Part shown: positions 1 through 7,837 of the stretch, piece after piece
Layout of the letters: each line of letters begins with the position of its first letter
How positions within the stretch are numbered: the first letter of the stretch is position 1
Source: JAENVU01 sp031362155
GTDB taxonomy: Bacteria > Actinomycetota > Acidimicrobiia > IMCC26256 > JAENVU01
Length of the DNA: 11,996 nucleotides
Assembly (NCBI GenBank): GCA_031362155.1
Contig: JANLRZ010000212.1
Location: forward strand, 1-11,996
Direction of reading: 5' to 3'
Program-made: the position numbers and the translations under genes
Notes under the pieces: model-generated
What the model saw: only the letters and a program-made list of their open reading frames with translations
Told to the model about the DNA's origin: nothing
The model's database searches: none

Positions 1-16
1 ACACCCGAGCGGCCTG

Positions 17-916
17 TCAGTCGGTCGGAAGGGCGGCGACCATGGCGCGGAGGAAGGGTTCAATGTCGGCGCGGGTGGAGATGAAGCGGCCGAGCGCGAC
101 GGAAATAGTGGTGACCCCGATCTCGGTGAGGTGAGGCACCGCCGCGACCGTGCCCGAGGCGTCGACCCGACCATCGTCGGACACCACGACGGGCAACCCC
201 ACCCGCACGCCGAGCGTCTGGGGATCCCGACCCGCGGCGGTGAACGCATCCCGGAGCGTCTCGATCCCCGCGGCGACCTCGTCGACGCTCGGACCGAGTG
301 GCAACCAGCCGTCGCCCAACTCGGCGATCCGAGCGATCATCGGCGGCGTCAGCGCACCGCCGTACCAGACCGGAATCCGAGCCTGCACCGGTCGCGGTTC
401 GCACCACAACTCGTCGAAGGTCAGCGTCGACGAAGCGAACGACACCGGCGGCTCGTGTTCCCACAACGCCCGACAGGCGCGCACGGCGTCGTCCATTCGC
501 TGGGTCCGACCGATGAACTCCATACCGGGCTCCACGAACTCTTCGCGTTGCCACCCTGTCCCGATGCCCAGATCGACGCGACCACGCGACAACACGTCGA
601 GGGAGGCGACGGTCTTGGCCAGCAACAACGCCGGACGTAAGGGCGCGATGAGCACGCCGGTGCCGAGTCGTACCCGGCGAGTCGCGCCCGCAATGGCCGC
701 GAGCGCGGTCAGTGGCTCGAGCCAGGGTTCCGCCGGAGGGTACGGAAAGGCCTTGCCGTAGGGATACCGATCGAGCCGGGGCCCGATCGCGACGTGATCG
801 GGCAGTACCAGTTGATCGACCCCGACGTCGTCGGCCATGCGGGCGACGTCGACGACCGATGCGAGATCGTCGCCGAATATCCGGTCGAGCCCGGAGATGG
901 TGACCGACATTTTCAT
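17..916 (-). CDS. LLM-class F420-dependent oxidoreductase
   Basis: The 299-residue product has the length and layout of bacterial luciferase-like (LLM) TIM-barrel oxidoreductases, which in actinobacteria usually use coenzyme F420. Visible family landmarks are LPDHV near residue 38, a GTGVLIAPLRP stretch at 85-95, and the signature DVLSRGRVDLGIGTGW at 107-122, followed by a conserved Arg/Asp pair near 140-142. The C-terminal half has the usual IPVWYGG and GDGWLPL segments. The enzyme is expected to be cytosolic; the substrate cannot be read from the sequence. The start is ATG at 916, with GAGGT (minus strand, 921-925) 4 bases upstream. A second ATG at 910 is 10 bases from the same site and equally possible. 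It begins 21 bp after the stop of the esterase-family gene and is probably cotranscribed with it. Family call is strong; F420 rather than FMN use is inferred. Confidence 0.9.
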   Translation of the reverse strand: MKMSVTISGLDRIFGDDLASVVDVARMADDVGVDQLVLPDHVAIGPRLDRYPYGKAFPYPPAEPWLEPLTALAAIAGATRRVRLGTGVLIAPLRPALLLAKTVASLDVLSRGRVDLGIGTGWQREEFVEPGMEFIGRTQRMDDAVRACRALWEHEPPVSFASSTLTFDELWCEPRPVQARIPVWYGGALTPPMIARIAELGDGWLPLGPSVDEVAAGIETLRDAFTAAGRDPQTLGVRVGLPVVVSDDGRVDASGTVAAVPHLTEIGVTTISVALGRFISTRADIEPFLRAMVAALPTD

Positions 917-937
917 TGCGACCTCACAATGTGGTGG

Positions 938-1588
938 CTACTGGTGCGGGCACTTCGCGACCGGTCGGCCAATACCCAATCGGGCGGCCGTCCACGGCAG
1001 TGCGTCTTGAAACGCTTGCTTCCAGACCGGGAAGGTGTGCTCACCTCCGGGCACGATCACCGAACACACGGCCACCTTCGCAGCCTGTGCGGCCGGGACC
1101 AATTCGCGCTGCGCCTGGAGCGGCGCCGGATCGTCACCCCCCACCTCGAACCAACCACCGAGTTCGGGGAAGGTCCCTTTTTGCAAGATGGCGAGCGGCT
1201 CGTGCGCATCGAAGTCGGCCTGGTTGTCCCGAAACAGATCCGACACCGTGGACCCGATGCTGTTGTCGTCACCTGATCGCGGTCCGAGCAGGCCGCCGAA
1301 GTCGAGGAAGGTGCGGAACCGCTCCTGGTGGCGCACGCCCAGCATCAGACCGCACATGCCCCCTTCGGAGAGCCCGCCGATCGCCCACCGTTCGGGTGTC
1401 GTCGCAGCGTTGTAGTGCCGGATCGCATAGGCGGGAACGTCGACGGTGAGGCACTGCTCGACCGGTCCGACACACTCGGTATCGGCGGTATCGGTGCCGT
1501 TCTCGGGAATCACCGTCTGGCGCTTGACGTCGGCTTCGGTGCTTTCGTCGGCCGCGGTCCGGCCGAAGAGATCTTGCAACGTCGGCAT
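938..1588 (-). CDS. Truncated alpha/beta-hydrolase esterase-family protein, probable gene remnant
   Basis: The 216-residue open frame carries the C-terminal half of an actinobacterial esterase-family (PF00756-like) alpha/beta hydrolase. The nucleophile elbow is GGLSEGGMCG with Ser74, a likely acid residue is Asp152 or Asp153 in the EVGGDDP segment, and the catalytic His is His184 in GGEHTFPVW. Upstream, DTADTECV and LTVDVPAY are typical of the family. The protein starts with MPTLQDLFG, which in homologues follows an N-terminal membrane anchor. Here only about 15 residues separate that motif from the VIPENG strand, where family members normally have about 100 more, including the strand and HG motif that build the oxyanion hole. 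The anchor itself appears in another frame just upstream. ATG 1588 is the only start in this frame after the stop at 1655-1657, and no convincing ribosome site precedes it. The conserved catalytic residues argue for recent decay or a sequence error. Activity is doubtful. Confidence 0.6.
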   Translation of the reverse strand: MPTLQDLFGRTAADESTEADVKRQTVIPENGTDTADTECVGPVEQCLTVDVPAYAIRHYNAATTPERWAIGGLSEGGMCGLMLGVRHQERFRTFLDFGGLLGPRSGDDNSIGSTVSDLFRDNQADFDAHEPLAILQKGTFPELGGWFEVGGDDPAPLQAQRELVPAAQAAKVAVCSVIVPGGEHTFPVWKQAFQDALPWTAARLGIGRPVAKCPHQ

Positions 1589-1680
1589 GTACGCGAAGTG
1601 CCGATTGACCCAACCAGCGCCGTGACGCCGGCCAGCGTGAAGAGAAACGGAAGATCAATGATCGAAAACTCGGCGGCCAC
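1589..1680 (-). pseudogene. Out-of-frame N-terminal membrane anchor of the esterase gene
   Basis: On the minus strand a frame opening at GTG 1680 reads VAAEFSIIDLPF, then LFTLAGVTALVG, a good single hydrophobic segment. It then runs into meaningless sequence and a stop. The esterase frame reads GWVNRHFAYMPTLQDLFG from the same DNA beginning near base 1615. Joined, the two give membrane segment, VNRHFAY, PTLQDLFG, the order expected of membrane-anchored actinobacterial esterases. A single missing base near 1608-1614 (GGTTGGG on the minus strand) would explain the break. No classic slippery heptamer is visible, so programmed frameshifting is unlikely. GTG 1680 has no Shine-Dalgarno site and would lie only 17 bp from the divergent transporter start. 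Confidence 0.4.
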
Positions 1681-1686
1681 GGCCGC

Positions 1687-1697
1687 GGAGCGTACTG
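1687..1697 (+). promoter_or_regulatory. Ribosome binding site deciding a TTG start
   Basis: GGAG at 1687-1690 lies 7 bases before TTG at 1698. The alternative GTG at 1704 would be 13 bases away, so TTG is preferred as the transporter start. Just upstream are two inverted repeats that could be operators or chance: GATCA-A-TGATC (1653-1663) and GCGGCC-AC-GGCCGC (1673-1686). Confidence 0.5.
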
Positions 1698-2621
1698 TTG
1701 GCCGTGCCCTTACTCGCGGTTCTCCTCGCCATCACCGCCGCGCTCGTCTTCGCCGTGGGCGCCGTCGCCCAACAGCAAGAAGCGGCGAACATCGAGCACA
1801 CGGGTGCAGCCTTCGTCACCCACCTGTTGCGGAGTCCCCGGTGGTGGGCGGCGACGATCGGCGACAGCTGCGGGTATGTCCTCCAGGCCATCGCACTGGG
1901 TGTCGGATCCATCCTCGTCGTCCAACCCCTCTTGATCGTGTCGCTCGTTTTCGCCCTGCCGATCGCCGCGCGCTGGAACGCCCGACCGATCCACCGAGCC
2001 GAGATCGGCTGGTCACTCGTGATCGCCGCCGCGCTCGCGGTCTTTCTCATCGTGGGCGATCCCGGAGCCGGCTTCGACACCACGCCCTTTCGGGACTGGA
2101 TCCCGTCGCTCATCGGCTGCGGGGTGCTCTGCCTCCTTGGTGTCGGGTTCATCGCCGCGCGGGTTACCTGGGGACGCGGCGTCGGCCTCGCGATCGTGGC
2201 CGGCACGCTGTTCGGCCTCGGATCGGCCCTCACCAAGTCGATCGTCCACATCCTCCCCAACGGGTTCGACGCGATGACCAGCTCCTGGGAAACCTACGCG
2301 CTCATCGCGACGGGCCTCGTCGGGTTGACGTGCCAGCAGCTTGCGTTCCAGGCCGGATCGCTCGAGATCTCGTTCCCCGCCGCGATCGTCTTGGACCCGG
2401 TGGTGGGAGTCGCGGTCGGGATCGCCGCGCTCGAGGAACGGATCCACACCGATGGCGTTGGTTGGGTGTTGATCGGGATCAGCGCGGCGGCAATGGTGGT
2501 GGGGACAGTCGCGCTCGCGCGTTCCGGCGCGCCAACGTCGACCACACAAATGGCGGGAGACACAACACCACCGTCGCCCCCGCCAACAGGACGACGTAGG
2601 TCGTCGGGTTCCCGGTCTTGA
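1698..2621 (+). CDS. DMT-family (EamA/NIPA-like) membrane transporter
   Basis: The product has 307 residues and about nine hydrophobic helices, starting directly with PLLAVLLAITAALVFAVG and ending with a helix around residues 253-275. Length, helix pattern and segments such as SILVVQPLLIVSLVFALP and FPAAIVLDPVVGVAVG fit the drug/metabolite transporter superfamily. Some of these resemble the NIPA-type magnesium transporter branch; the substrate cannot be told from sequence. The start is taken as TTG 1698 on the basis of its ribosome site; GTG 1704 is the alternative. The last 32 or so residues are a Pro/Arg/Ser-rich tail without helix character, encoded opposite the last helix of the convergent permease. 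The gene is divergent from the damaged esterase gene and appears to be monocistronic. Confidence 0.8.
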   Translation: MAVPLLAVLLAITAALVFAVGAVAQQQEAANIEHTGAAFVTHLLRSPRWWAATIGDSCGYVLQAIALGVGSILVVQPLLIVSLVFALPIAARWNARPIHRAEIGWSLVIAAALAVFLIVGDPGAGFDTTPFRDWIPSLIGCGVLCLLGVGFIAARVTWGRGVGLAIVAGTLFGLGSALTKSIVHILPNGFDAMTSSWETYALIATGLVGLTCQQLAFQAGSLEISFPAAIVLDPVVGVAVGIAALEERIHTDGVGWVLIGISAAAMVVGTVALARSGAPTSTTQMAGDTTPPSPPPTGRRRSSGSRS

Positions 2622-3906
2622 GCTGATCCGGCGGGATGAAACCCAGTGTGAGCGATGCGGTCGCCGCCGCGACCCCGACGCCACCGATCACCCACGCGCC
2701 GATGATGCCGCCGGGCACCCGATACGGACGCGGCTGGTCCGGACGTGTGTGCCGGAGCCGGATGAACGCGGCGAAGACCAATCCGTACATCACCGCGATG
2801 ATCTGTGCGGTCACCGCCGAGAGCATCCAGTAACTCGTCGACGCGTTGGGTACGAAGACGAAGATCAAGGCGAAGGCCGACCCACCAATCCCTTGCGCGA
2901 TGATGAGTCCGACCGGGACGCCGTTGCCATTGAGTCGACCCATCCAATCGGGCGCGTCCCCATCTCGGGCGACGGCCGACATCCCCTTCGCCGGACCCAG
3001 GATCCACGGACTCAGGTGCGCCAAACCGCCCAGACCCACCAAGAGCGCCACCGGTCGCAGCATCCAGCTGATGCCCAGGCGATCGAGCCCGCGCTGGAAG
3101 AGTTCCATCGTTCCCGACACGAGACTCAGCTCGTGGGAAGGGATCACGAACGCCAGGAACAACGATCCGACCACCGAGAACACCACGATGACCACGACCG
3201 ACAGCGCGATGGCGCGGGGGACGGTGCGGCCGGGATCATCGGTGTCGCGCGCGTGGAATCCGGCCATTTCCATTCCACTGAACAGCAGGATGATCCCACC
3301 GAGAAACGCGAGGTTCCCCCACGAAATCTGCGGCGCCAAGGCGTCAGCCGAGAACGGGATCTCGGAGCCGTCGCCCGAGAGGAGCCACGCGATGCCGAGG
3401 CCGACCACGAGCAGCGCGGGCACGATCGACCCCAACAGCGTTCCCACCCCACCCAGCCAGGTCGACGCGCCCGTGCCGCGCAGGTTGACCGCGGTCGCGG
3501 CCCAGAACATCACGAGCATGACGATCACGAGATAGGTGGAGTTGTTGGCCAGGGCCGGATCCACCACGTAGGCGAGCGAGGCGGCCATAAAAGAGAGCAC
3601 CGTCGGAAACCACGGAATGTTCTCGGCGTAGTCGCACCAGACCGCGAGGAACCCGGTGCTCCCACCGAAGGCCTCCCGCACCCAGGCGTACACGCCGCCT
3701 TCCTCCGGCCAGGCCGTCCCGAGTTCGGCCGCCACCATCGCGATCGGAATCAGGAACCCGACGATCGCGATCCCGAACAGCGCGAGCATCGACCAGCCGT
3801 ACACCGCCATCATCGGGAGATTCCGGGCGCTGACAATCGCGGCGACGTTGATCGACATCACCCCGATGACGCCCAGTCGCTTGGTCGCGCGTGGGCTCGC
3901 GGTCAC
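2479..3906 (-). CDS. APC-family amino acid/amine permease
   Basis: This 475-residue integral membrane protein has about twelve hydrophobic helices typical of amino acid-polyamine-organocation permeases. The motif ELGTAWPEEGGVYAWV at residues 61-76, followed by WCDYAENIPWFPTVLSF, resembles the GadC/glutamate:GABA-antiporter-like and related amino acid exchanger branch. The NPTTYVVLLAGATVVL segment is its last helix (codons about 2542-2604), and a short Arg/Pro-rich tail follows. It starts with GTG at 3906, overlapping the stop of the lipoprotein gene by four bases (GTGA), so translation is probably coupled. It converges with the DMT transporter and overlaps it by 143 bp. The substrate is unknown. 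Since a gamma-glutamyl amine pathway lies divergently beyond lysX, an amine or glutamate-related substrate is a reasonable but untested guess. Confidence 0.88.
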   Translation of the reverse strand: MTASPRATKRLGVIGVMSINVAAIVSARNLPMMAVYGWSMLALFGIAIVGFLIPIAMVAAELGTAWPEEGGVYAWVREAFGGSTGFLAVWCDYAENIPWFPTVLSFMAASLAYVVDPALANNSTYLVIVMLVMFWAATAVNLRGTGASTWLGGVGTLLGSIVPALLVVGLGIAWLLSGDGSEIPFSADALAPQISWGNLAFLGGIILLFSGMEMAGFHARDTDDPGRTVPRAIALSVVVIVVFSVVGSLFLAFVIPSHELSLVSGTMELFQRGLDRLGISWMLRPVALLVGLGGLAHLSPWILGPAKGMSAVARDGDAPDWMGRLNGNGVPVGLIIAQGIGGSAFALIFVFVPNASTSYWMLSAVTAQIIAVMYGLVFAAFIRLRHTRPDQPRPYRVPGGIIGAWVIGGVGVAAATASLTLGFIPPDQLKTGNPTTYVVLLAGATVVLCLPPFVWSTLARRNARARLSPPPLPPR

Positions 3907-4331
3907 CGAGCGTCGATCTGGTCCATCGCCCCGATCACCGTCCGCATCAGTTCGTGGTCGCGGGGCCCGAAGACGGCAATCGTGTGCGGGCCGAACGTCC
4001 AGACCACTCCGTCCCGCCGCGGCCGCGTCTGCACTTCGAGCGAGCGCGCCGCCGCGTCACGGTCCACCACCGCGTCGAAGGTGTCGATGACCACCGCGAC
4101 GAGTTCCTCGTGACAGTCGATGCCGACATTGAGCACCGTGGTCTTGGTGGCTTGGTTGGCGAGGCCGTCGGTATTGGACAGCCGTGAACACACCACGAGC
4201 CCGGCCTGTTCGAGGCCACGTTCGACCTCGCGCACCGACCCTCCGGAGAAGTCGGACCGACCCGACGAGCACGACGCCGCCAGCGCGAGACCGACGACGA
4301 TCGCGATGACCCGACCCGCCCCAACGGTCAC
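3903..4331 (-). CDS. Small secreted lipoprotein of unknown function
   Basis: I do not recognise this 142-residue protein. It opens with a short signal peptide (Arg7, then VIAIVVGLALAAS) ending at Cys21 in an AASC lipobox-like site. It is therefore probably lipid-anchored on the outer face of the membrane. The mature part has two further cysteines, Cys48 and Cys73, which could form a disulfide, and an alternating hydrophobic pattern suggesting a small mixed alpha/beta domain, including DGVVWTFGPHTIAVFG near 107-122. It starts with GTG 4331, which overlaps the lysX stop by four bases, and its own stop overlaps the permease start by four bases. Such tight coupling on both sides suggests a shared task with its neighbours, such as lipid-modification partner or permease accessory, but the sequence does not say which. 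Confidence 0.75.
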   Translation of the reverse strand: MTVGAGRVIAIVVGLALAASCSSGRSDFSGGSVREVERGLEQAGLVVCSRLSNTDGLANQATKTTVLNVGIDCHEELVAVVIDTFDAVVDRDAAARSLEVQTRPRRDGVVWTFGPHTIAVFGPRDHELMRTVIGAMDQIDAR

Positions 4332-7300
4332 GCGACCTCGGCCACCGCTCGGTCGGCGGGTAGCTCCACCGGCTCACTCGCGATCGGCGACGGCACGAAC
4401 AACGAACGGCCGAACGGCAGAACGAGGAAGCCCTCCGCACCGGCGTAGAGCGCGCTCACCCGCGGGAGATCCGACGCGTCCGCGTACACGATCGATCGGG
4501 GGAGCCACTCCGGCTCGAACTTCTCGTTGAACGTACGGAGCGACTCGATCTGGAAATAGGGATTCAACTGCTTCAGCCCCCAGGCGACCATGCGCTGACC
4601 GGGGCCGTGCTGGATGTCGGGATCGAGCAGGCGACCCCATGCCGCGAAGTTCATCGACAGTCGTCGCACACCTCGTTCGCACAATTCATCGGCGGTCTTG
4701 GTGATGAGGAACTCCGTCATGCCGTTCGGCGCGTCGGGATCGTGACGCATGAGGTCGAGCGTGTAGCCCTTGTCTCGCCCGTAGGCCGGCACGATCCGCA
4801 GGAACCCGTTCGGCTTGCCCGTATCGTCGAAGGCCACACAGAGCAAGAACTCCGAACTGGTTCCTTCGAGGTCCTTGGACAACGTCATCGTGAACCCGCG
4901 TTCGGCGTTCTTGCCTCGCCAGCGGGCGCTGATCTCGTTGAGGGCCTCGATCAACGACGGCGGCGCGCTCGCCTCGGTCATCATCCGGAACGTGTGCGTC
5001 TTCTCGACCCGGCGCACTGCCTGGTGGATGCTCTTGGCTCCCCCACCCTGAGCGAGGCGGTCGCAGCGCAGGATCGCCTCGTCGCCCAGGTAGATGTGGC
5101 GCAGGCCGCGCGAGGAGTAGAGGGCGAGGTCACCTTCGCGCACCGCCAAAAACGCGGGCTTCCAGGCATGGGCCCGACAGAACGCGAGGAACTCGTCCAC
5201 GACGAGTGCGATCGACTCGGGTCGGCCGATGGGGTCGCCCGAGGCCAACCCGTGGCCCGCCATGTAGGTGTAGGCGATCATCGCTTCGCCGTCGGAGGCG
5301 AAGAAGAACGACTTGTCGTCACGGAGTGCGAAGTACGCGAGGGTGTCCCAGCCGTACTCGTGGACGAGTCGGCTCGCGTGGTCCCATTCCGCTTCTCGGT
5401 TCCGATCGCGGGCTACGAGCGGGCGGAACACGACAACGACCAATCCGACCAGCCCGAAGATGCCCATCGCGACCAGGGCCGCAGGGTAGAAGTCGTGGAA
5501 GAATCGGGACTGATACTCGTAGGGCCCTTGGATCCCGACCAACCCGAGCGTGACGGTCTCGATCGCACCCCCGAGGGTCACCGCGGGCGTGATGTTGGAC
5601 CGGTCCGCATAGAGCGCCGCGATACCGAATCCGTAGACCACACCGACGTACATCGGAAAGAGGCGCAGGAGACGCCACACCGACGGCGGGTCCGACGGCG
5701 CCGTAAAGCGATCACGGTTGAAGACCAACAGCGCCAGGAGCAGGGCCGAGTACCCGGCGGCAACGATGTGGGGACCCTTCGACAATTCCAGGATCACACT
5801 CACCGCGCTCAATGCAGTCGCCATCTGCCACGCCCTCCGCTTCCCCAGCCGCAACTGGTCGGCCAGCACGAGGAAGGCGAGCCCGATCAAGATCGTCGCC
5901 ACCCGGCCGGTGATGCGCAGTTCGAAGGGCATCAGCGAGTTCCGGATCAACACCAGGTTGCGGTGCACCCACGGGATGATCGACGAGACCGACAACAACC
6001 CGGCCACGACCATCATCACCGTGATGAGGCGAACGGGGAACCGAGGCGCTTCCCGGGGCGGCGGCGTCGCCGCGGCGATCGCGGCCACCGTCGCGTGCAG
6101 CTCCGGTGGGTCGTCGGTGAGCGCCGACTGCGACGCGCCCGACTCGAGCCCGCCCATGCCGGGCTCGGGCCGCAACGTCGGAAAGAGAATCACTTCGCGG
6201 ATCGACGGCGTCCCGGTCACCAACATGACGAGACGGTCGACGCCGATGCCGAGCCCGCCGGTGGGGGGCATCCCGTATTCGAGGGCGCGCACGTAATCGA
6301 GATCGACATCGCCGGCCTCGGGGTCGCCGGCTCGTTTGTGGGTCGCCTCGGCTTCGAACCGTTCGAGCTGATCGACCGGGTCGTTCAGCTCGCTGTAGGC
6401 GTTCGCGAGTTCGTGCCGGTTCACCACCAGCTCGAATCGCTCGGTCAGCGTCGGATCGTCCCGGTGCGCCCGCGCCAACGGCGAGACCTCACGCGGGTGA
6501 TCGAGCACGAACGTCGGCTGGACCAACTTGTCTTCGACGTGGGCGTCGTACACCTCGTTGGTGAGCTTGCCCGCGCCCCACTCCGCCTCGAAGGGGATTC
6601 CCAGGCCCCGCAACACGTCGCGGGCGGCCTCGACCTCCATGGCGGGATTGATGTCGACCCCTGCATGTTCCTTGATGAGTTCGACCATGGTGGCGCGCCG
6701 GAATGGTGGCGAGACGTCGATCGTCTCGTCGCCCGCGGTGACCGACAGCTCGGGGACCACCGCCCGGGTCGACTCGACCACGAGCGCCTCGACGAGGTCC
6801 ATCATGTCGTGGTAATCGCCGTAGGCCTGATACGCCTCGAGCATCGTGAACTCGGGGTTGTGGGTGGTGTCGACACCCTCGTTGCGAAACACCCGGCCCA
6901 TCTCGTAGACGCGGTCGAGCCCGCCGACGATCAGACGCTTCAGGTGCAGCTCCAACGCGATGCGCAGGTACATGTCCTGGCCCAGCGCATTGTGATGGGT
7001 GATGAAGGGACGCGCGGTCGCGCCACCCTGGATCGTCTGGAGGACCGGGCCCTCGACCTCGCGGAATCCACGATCGGCCAGCTCACGTCGGAGCGCGGCA
7101 ATGACGTCGATCCGCGCCACTGCGATGCGATGCGCCTCCTCGTTGACGACGAGGTCGACGTAGCGCTGCCGGAACCGGGTATCGGTGTCGGACAACCCGT
7201 GCCACTTGTCCGGCAGCGGACGTACCGCCTTCGCCAGGAGCTGGAAGGTCTCGACGTTGACCGAGAGTTCGCCCCGGCGGGTCGTCATGACCGTGCCCTC

Positions 7301-7780
7301 GATCCCGACCCAGTCGCCGCGGTCGAGGTGATCGAACGCGTCGTGGCGTTCCGCACCGATGACCGCGCTGTTCACGAACAGTTGGATCTTGCCATCGCGG
7401 TCCGCGAGCGTCGCGAAGCTGAGCTTGCCCTGGCGGCGCAGCAACATGACCCGCCCGGCGATCCGGACGCGAGTCTCGGTACTGGTTCCCGCCTCGAGCG
7501 CCCCGAACTCGGACCGCAACGCGCCCGCCGTCGTCGTGAAGTCGAACCGAACGGGATAGGGCTCGATCCCCGCCTCGCGCATCGCCTCGAGCTTGTTCAG
7601 TCGGAGCTGGCGCTGATCCCGGATGTGCTCCTCGGAGTGTTCCTCGGGCTCGGCCGTGTCGCTTTCCTCGGCCGATGGGTTCATCGCGGCGCCCGACCCG
7701 GTAGCTTGCGCCGTCGTCGCCGGCTCACTCGACGTTGGTTCCGAGGATTCGGCGGCACTCGCTTCGTCAATTTCGGCCAT
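4328..7780 (-). CDS. lysX: LysX-like fusion: lysyl-tRNA synthetase plus lysyl-phosphatidylglycerol synthase, inverted order
   Basis: This 1150-residue protein combines two enzymes. After an acidic, low-complexity leader (1-50) comes a class II lysyl-tRNA synthetase. It has an OB-fold at about 105-185 (VRIAGRVMLLRRQGKLSF), motif 1 near 231-248, motif 2 RVFRNEGVDTTHNPEFTM at 296-313 and motif 3 GLGIGVDRLVML at 509-520. A 45-residue linker leads to about six or seven membrane helices (585-785), then an MprF/DUF2156-type aminoacyltransferase domain (about 800-1105) with LDLMRHDPDAPNGMTEF near 1009. The expected role is to charge tRNA-Lys and transfer lysine to phosphatidylglycerol, reducing envelope negative charge and sensitivity to cationic peptides. 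Mycobacterial LysX, as I know it, has the membrane half first, so the order here is reversed. ATG 7780 is chosen because the longer frame (to 7894) runs into the divergent SDR gene and its extra residues are not synthetase-like. It heads a coupled operon with the lipoprotein and permease. Confidence 0.9.
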   Translation of the reverse strand: MAEIDEASAAESSEPTSSEPATTAQATGSGAAMNPSAEESDTAEPEEHSEEHIRDQRQLRLNKLEAMREAGIEPYPVRFDFTTTAGALRSEFGALEAGTSTETRVRIAGRVMLLRRQGKLSFATLADRDGKIQLFVNSAVIGAERHDAFDHLDRGDWVGIEGTVMTTRRGELSVNVETFQLLAKAVRPLPDKWHGLSDTDTRFRQRYVDLVVNEEAHRIAVARIDVIAALRRELADRGFREVEGPVLQTIQGGATARPFITHHNALGQDMYLRIALELHLKRLIVGGLDRVYEMGRVFRNEGVDTTHNPEFTMLEAYQAYGDYHDMMDLVEALVVESTRAVVPELSVTAGDETIDVSPPFRRATMVELIKEHAGVDINPAMEVEAARDVLRGLGIPFEAEWGAGKLTNEVYDAHVEDKLVQPTFVLDHPREVSPLARAHRDDPTLTERFELVVNRHELANAYSELNDPVDQLERFEAEATHKRAGDPEAGDVDLDYVRALEYGMPPTGGLGIGVDRLVMLVTGTPSIREVILFPTLRPEPGMGGLESGASQSALTDDPPELHATVAAIAAATPPPREAPRFPVRLITVMMVVAGLLSVSSIIPWVHRNLVLIRNSLMPFELRITGRVATILIGLAFLVLADQLRLGKRRAWQMATALSAVSVILELSKGPHIVAAGYSALLLALLVFNRDRFTAPSDPPSVWRLLRLFPMYVGVVYGFGIAALYADRSNITPAVTLGGAIETVTLGLVGIQGPYEYQSRFFHDFYPAALVAMGIFGLVGLVVVVFRPLVARDRNREAEWDHASRLVHEYGWDTLAYFALRDDKSFFFASDGEAMIAYTYMAGHGLASGDPIGRPESIALVVDEFLAFCRAHAWKPAFLAVREGDLALYSSRGLRHIYLGDEAILRCDRLAQGGGAKSIHQAVRRVEKTHTFRMMTEASAPPSLIEALNEISARWRGKNAERGFTMTLSKDLEGTSSEFLLCVAFDDTGKPNGFLRIVPAYGRDKGYTLDLMRHDPDAPNGMTEFLITKTADELCERGVRRLSMNFAAWGRLLDPDIQHGPGQRMVAWGLKQLNPYFQIESLRTFNEKFEPEWLPRSIVYADASDLPRVSALYAGAEGFLVLPFGRSLFVPSPIASEPVELPADRAVAEVA

Positions 7781-7793
7781 TTGGTCGAGGCTA
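7781..7793 (-). promoter_or_regulatory. Possible -10 element for a leaderless lysX transcript
   Basis: On the minus strand TAGCCT (7788-7793) matches the TAnnnT form of an actinobacterial -10 box and sits 7 bases before ATG 7780. No Shine-Dalgarno sequence lies in that gap. Together these suggest transcription starts at or next to the A of the ATG. No clear -35 box is seen. Confidence 0.3.
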
Positions 7794-7832
7794 CCGGCGC
7801 GAGGTCGACGCAGCTTGGACCATTCAGTGACC

Positions 7833-7837
7833 GGAGG
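7833..7837 (+). promoter_or_regulatory. Ribosome binding site of the SDR gene
   Basis: GGAGG lies 4 bases before ATG 7842 and settles that start over the in-frame upstream codons, which fall inside the divergent lysX coding region. The whole divergent spacer (7781-7841) is only 61 bp, so the two promoters must be close or overlapping. Confidence 0.7.

Noticed and set aside
1653..1686. Two inverted repeats before the DMT transporter as regulator binding sites
   Set aside because: They are short and overlap probable coding remnants of the esterase gene, and no regulator gene is nearby, so I mention them only as context.
1328..2599. A 423-codon plus-strand open frame across the esterase and transporter genes
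   Set aside because: It is an Arg/Pro-rich shadow frame with no domain signature. The transporter reading in the overlapping frame is far more protein-like.
2749..4113. A 454-codon plus-strand open frame antisense to the permease
   Set aside because: Composition is highly charged and repetitive in Arg, Asp and His, typical of an antisense shadow of a membrane-protein gene.
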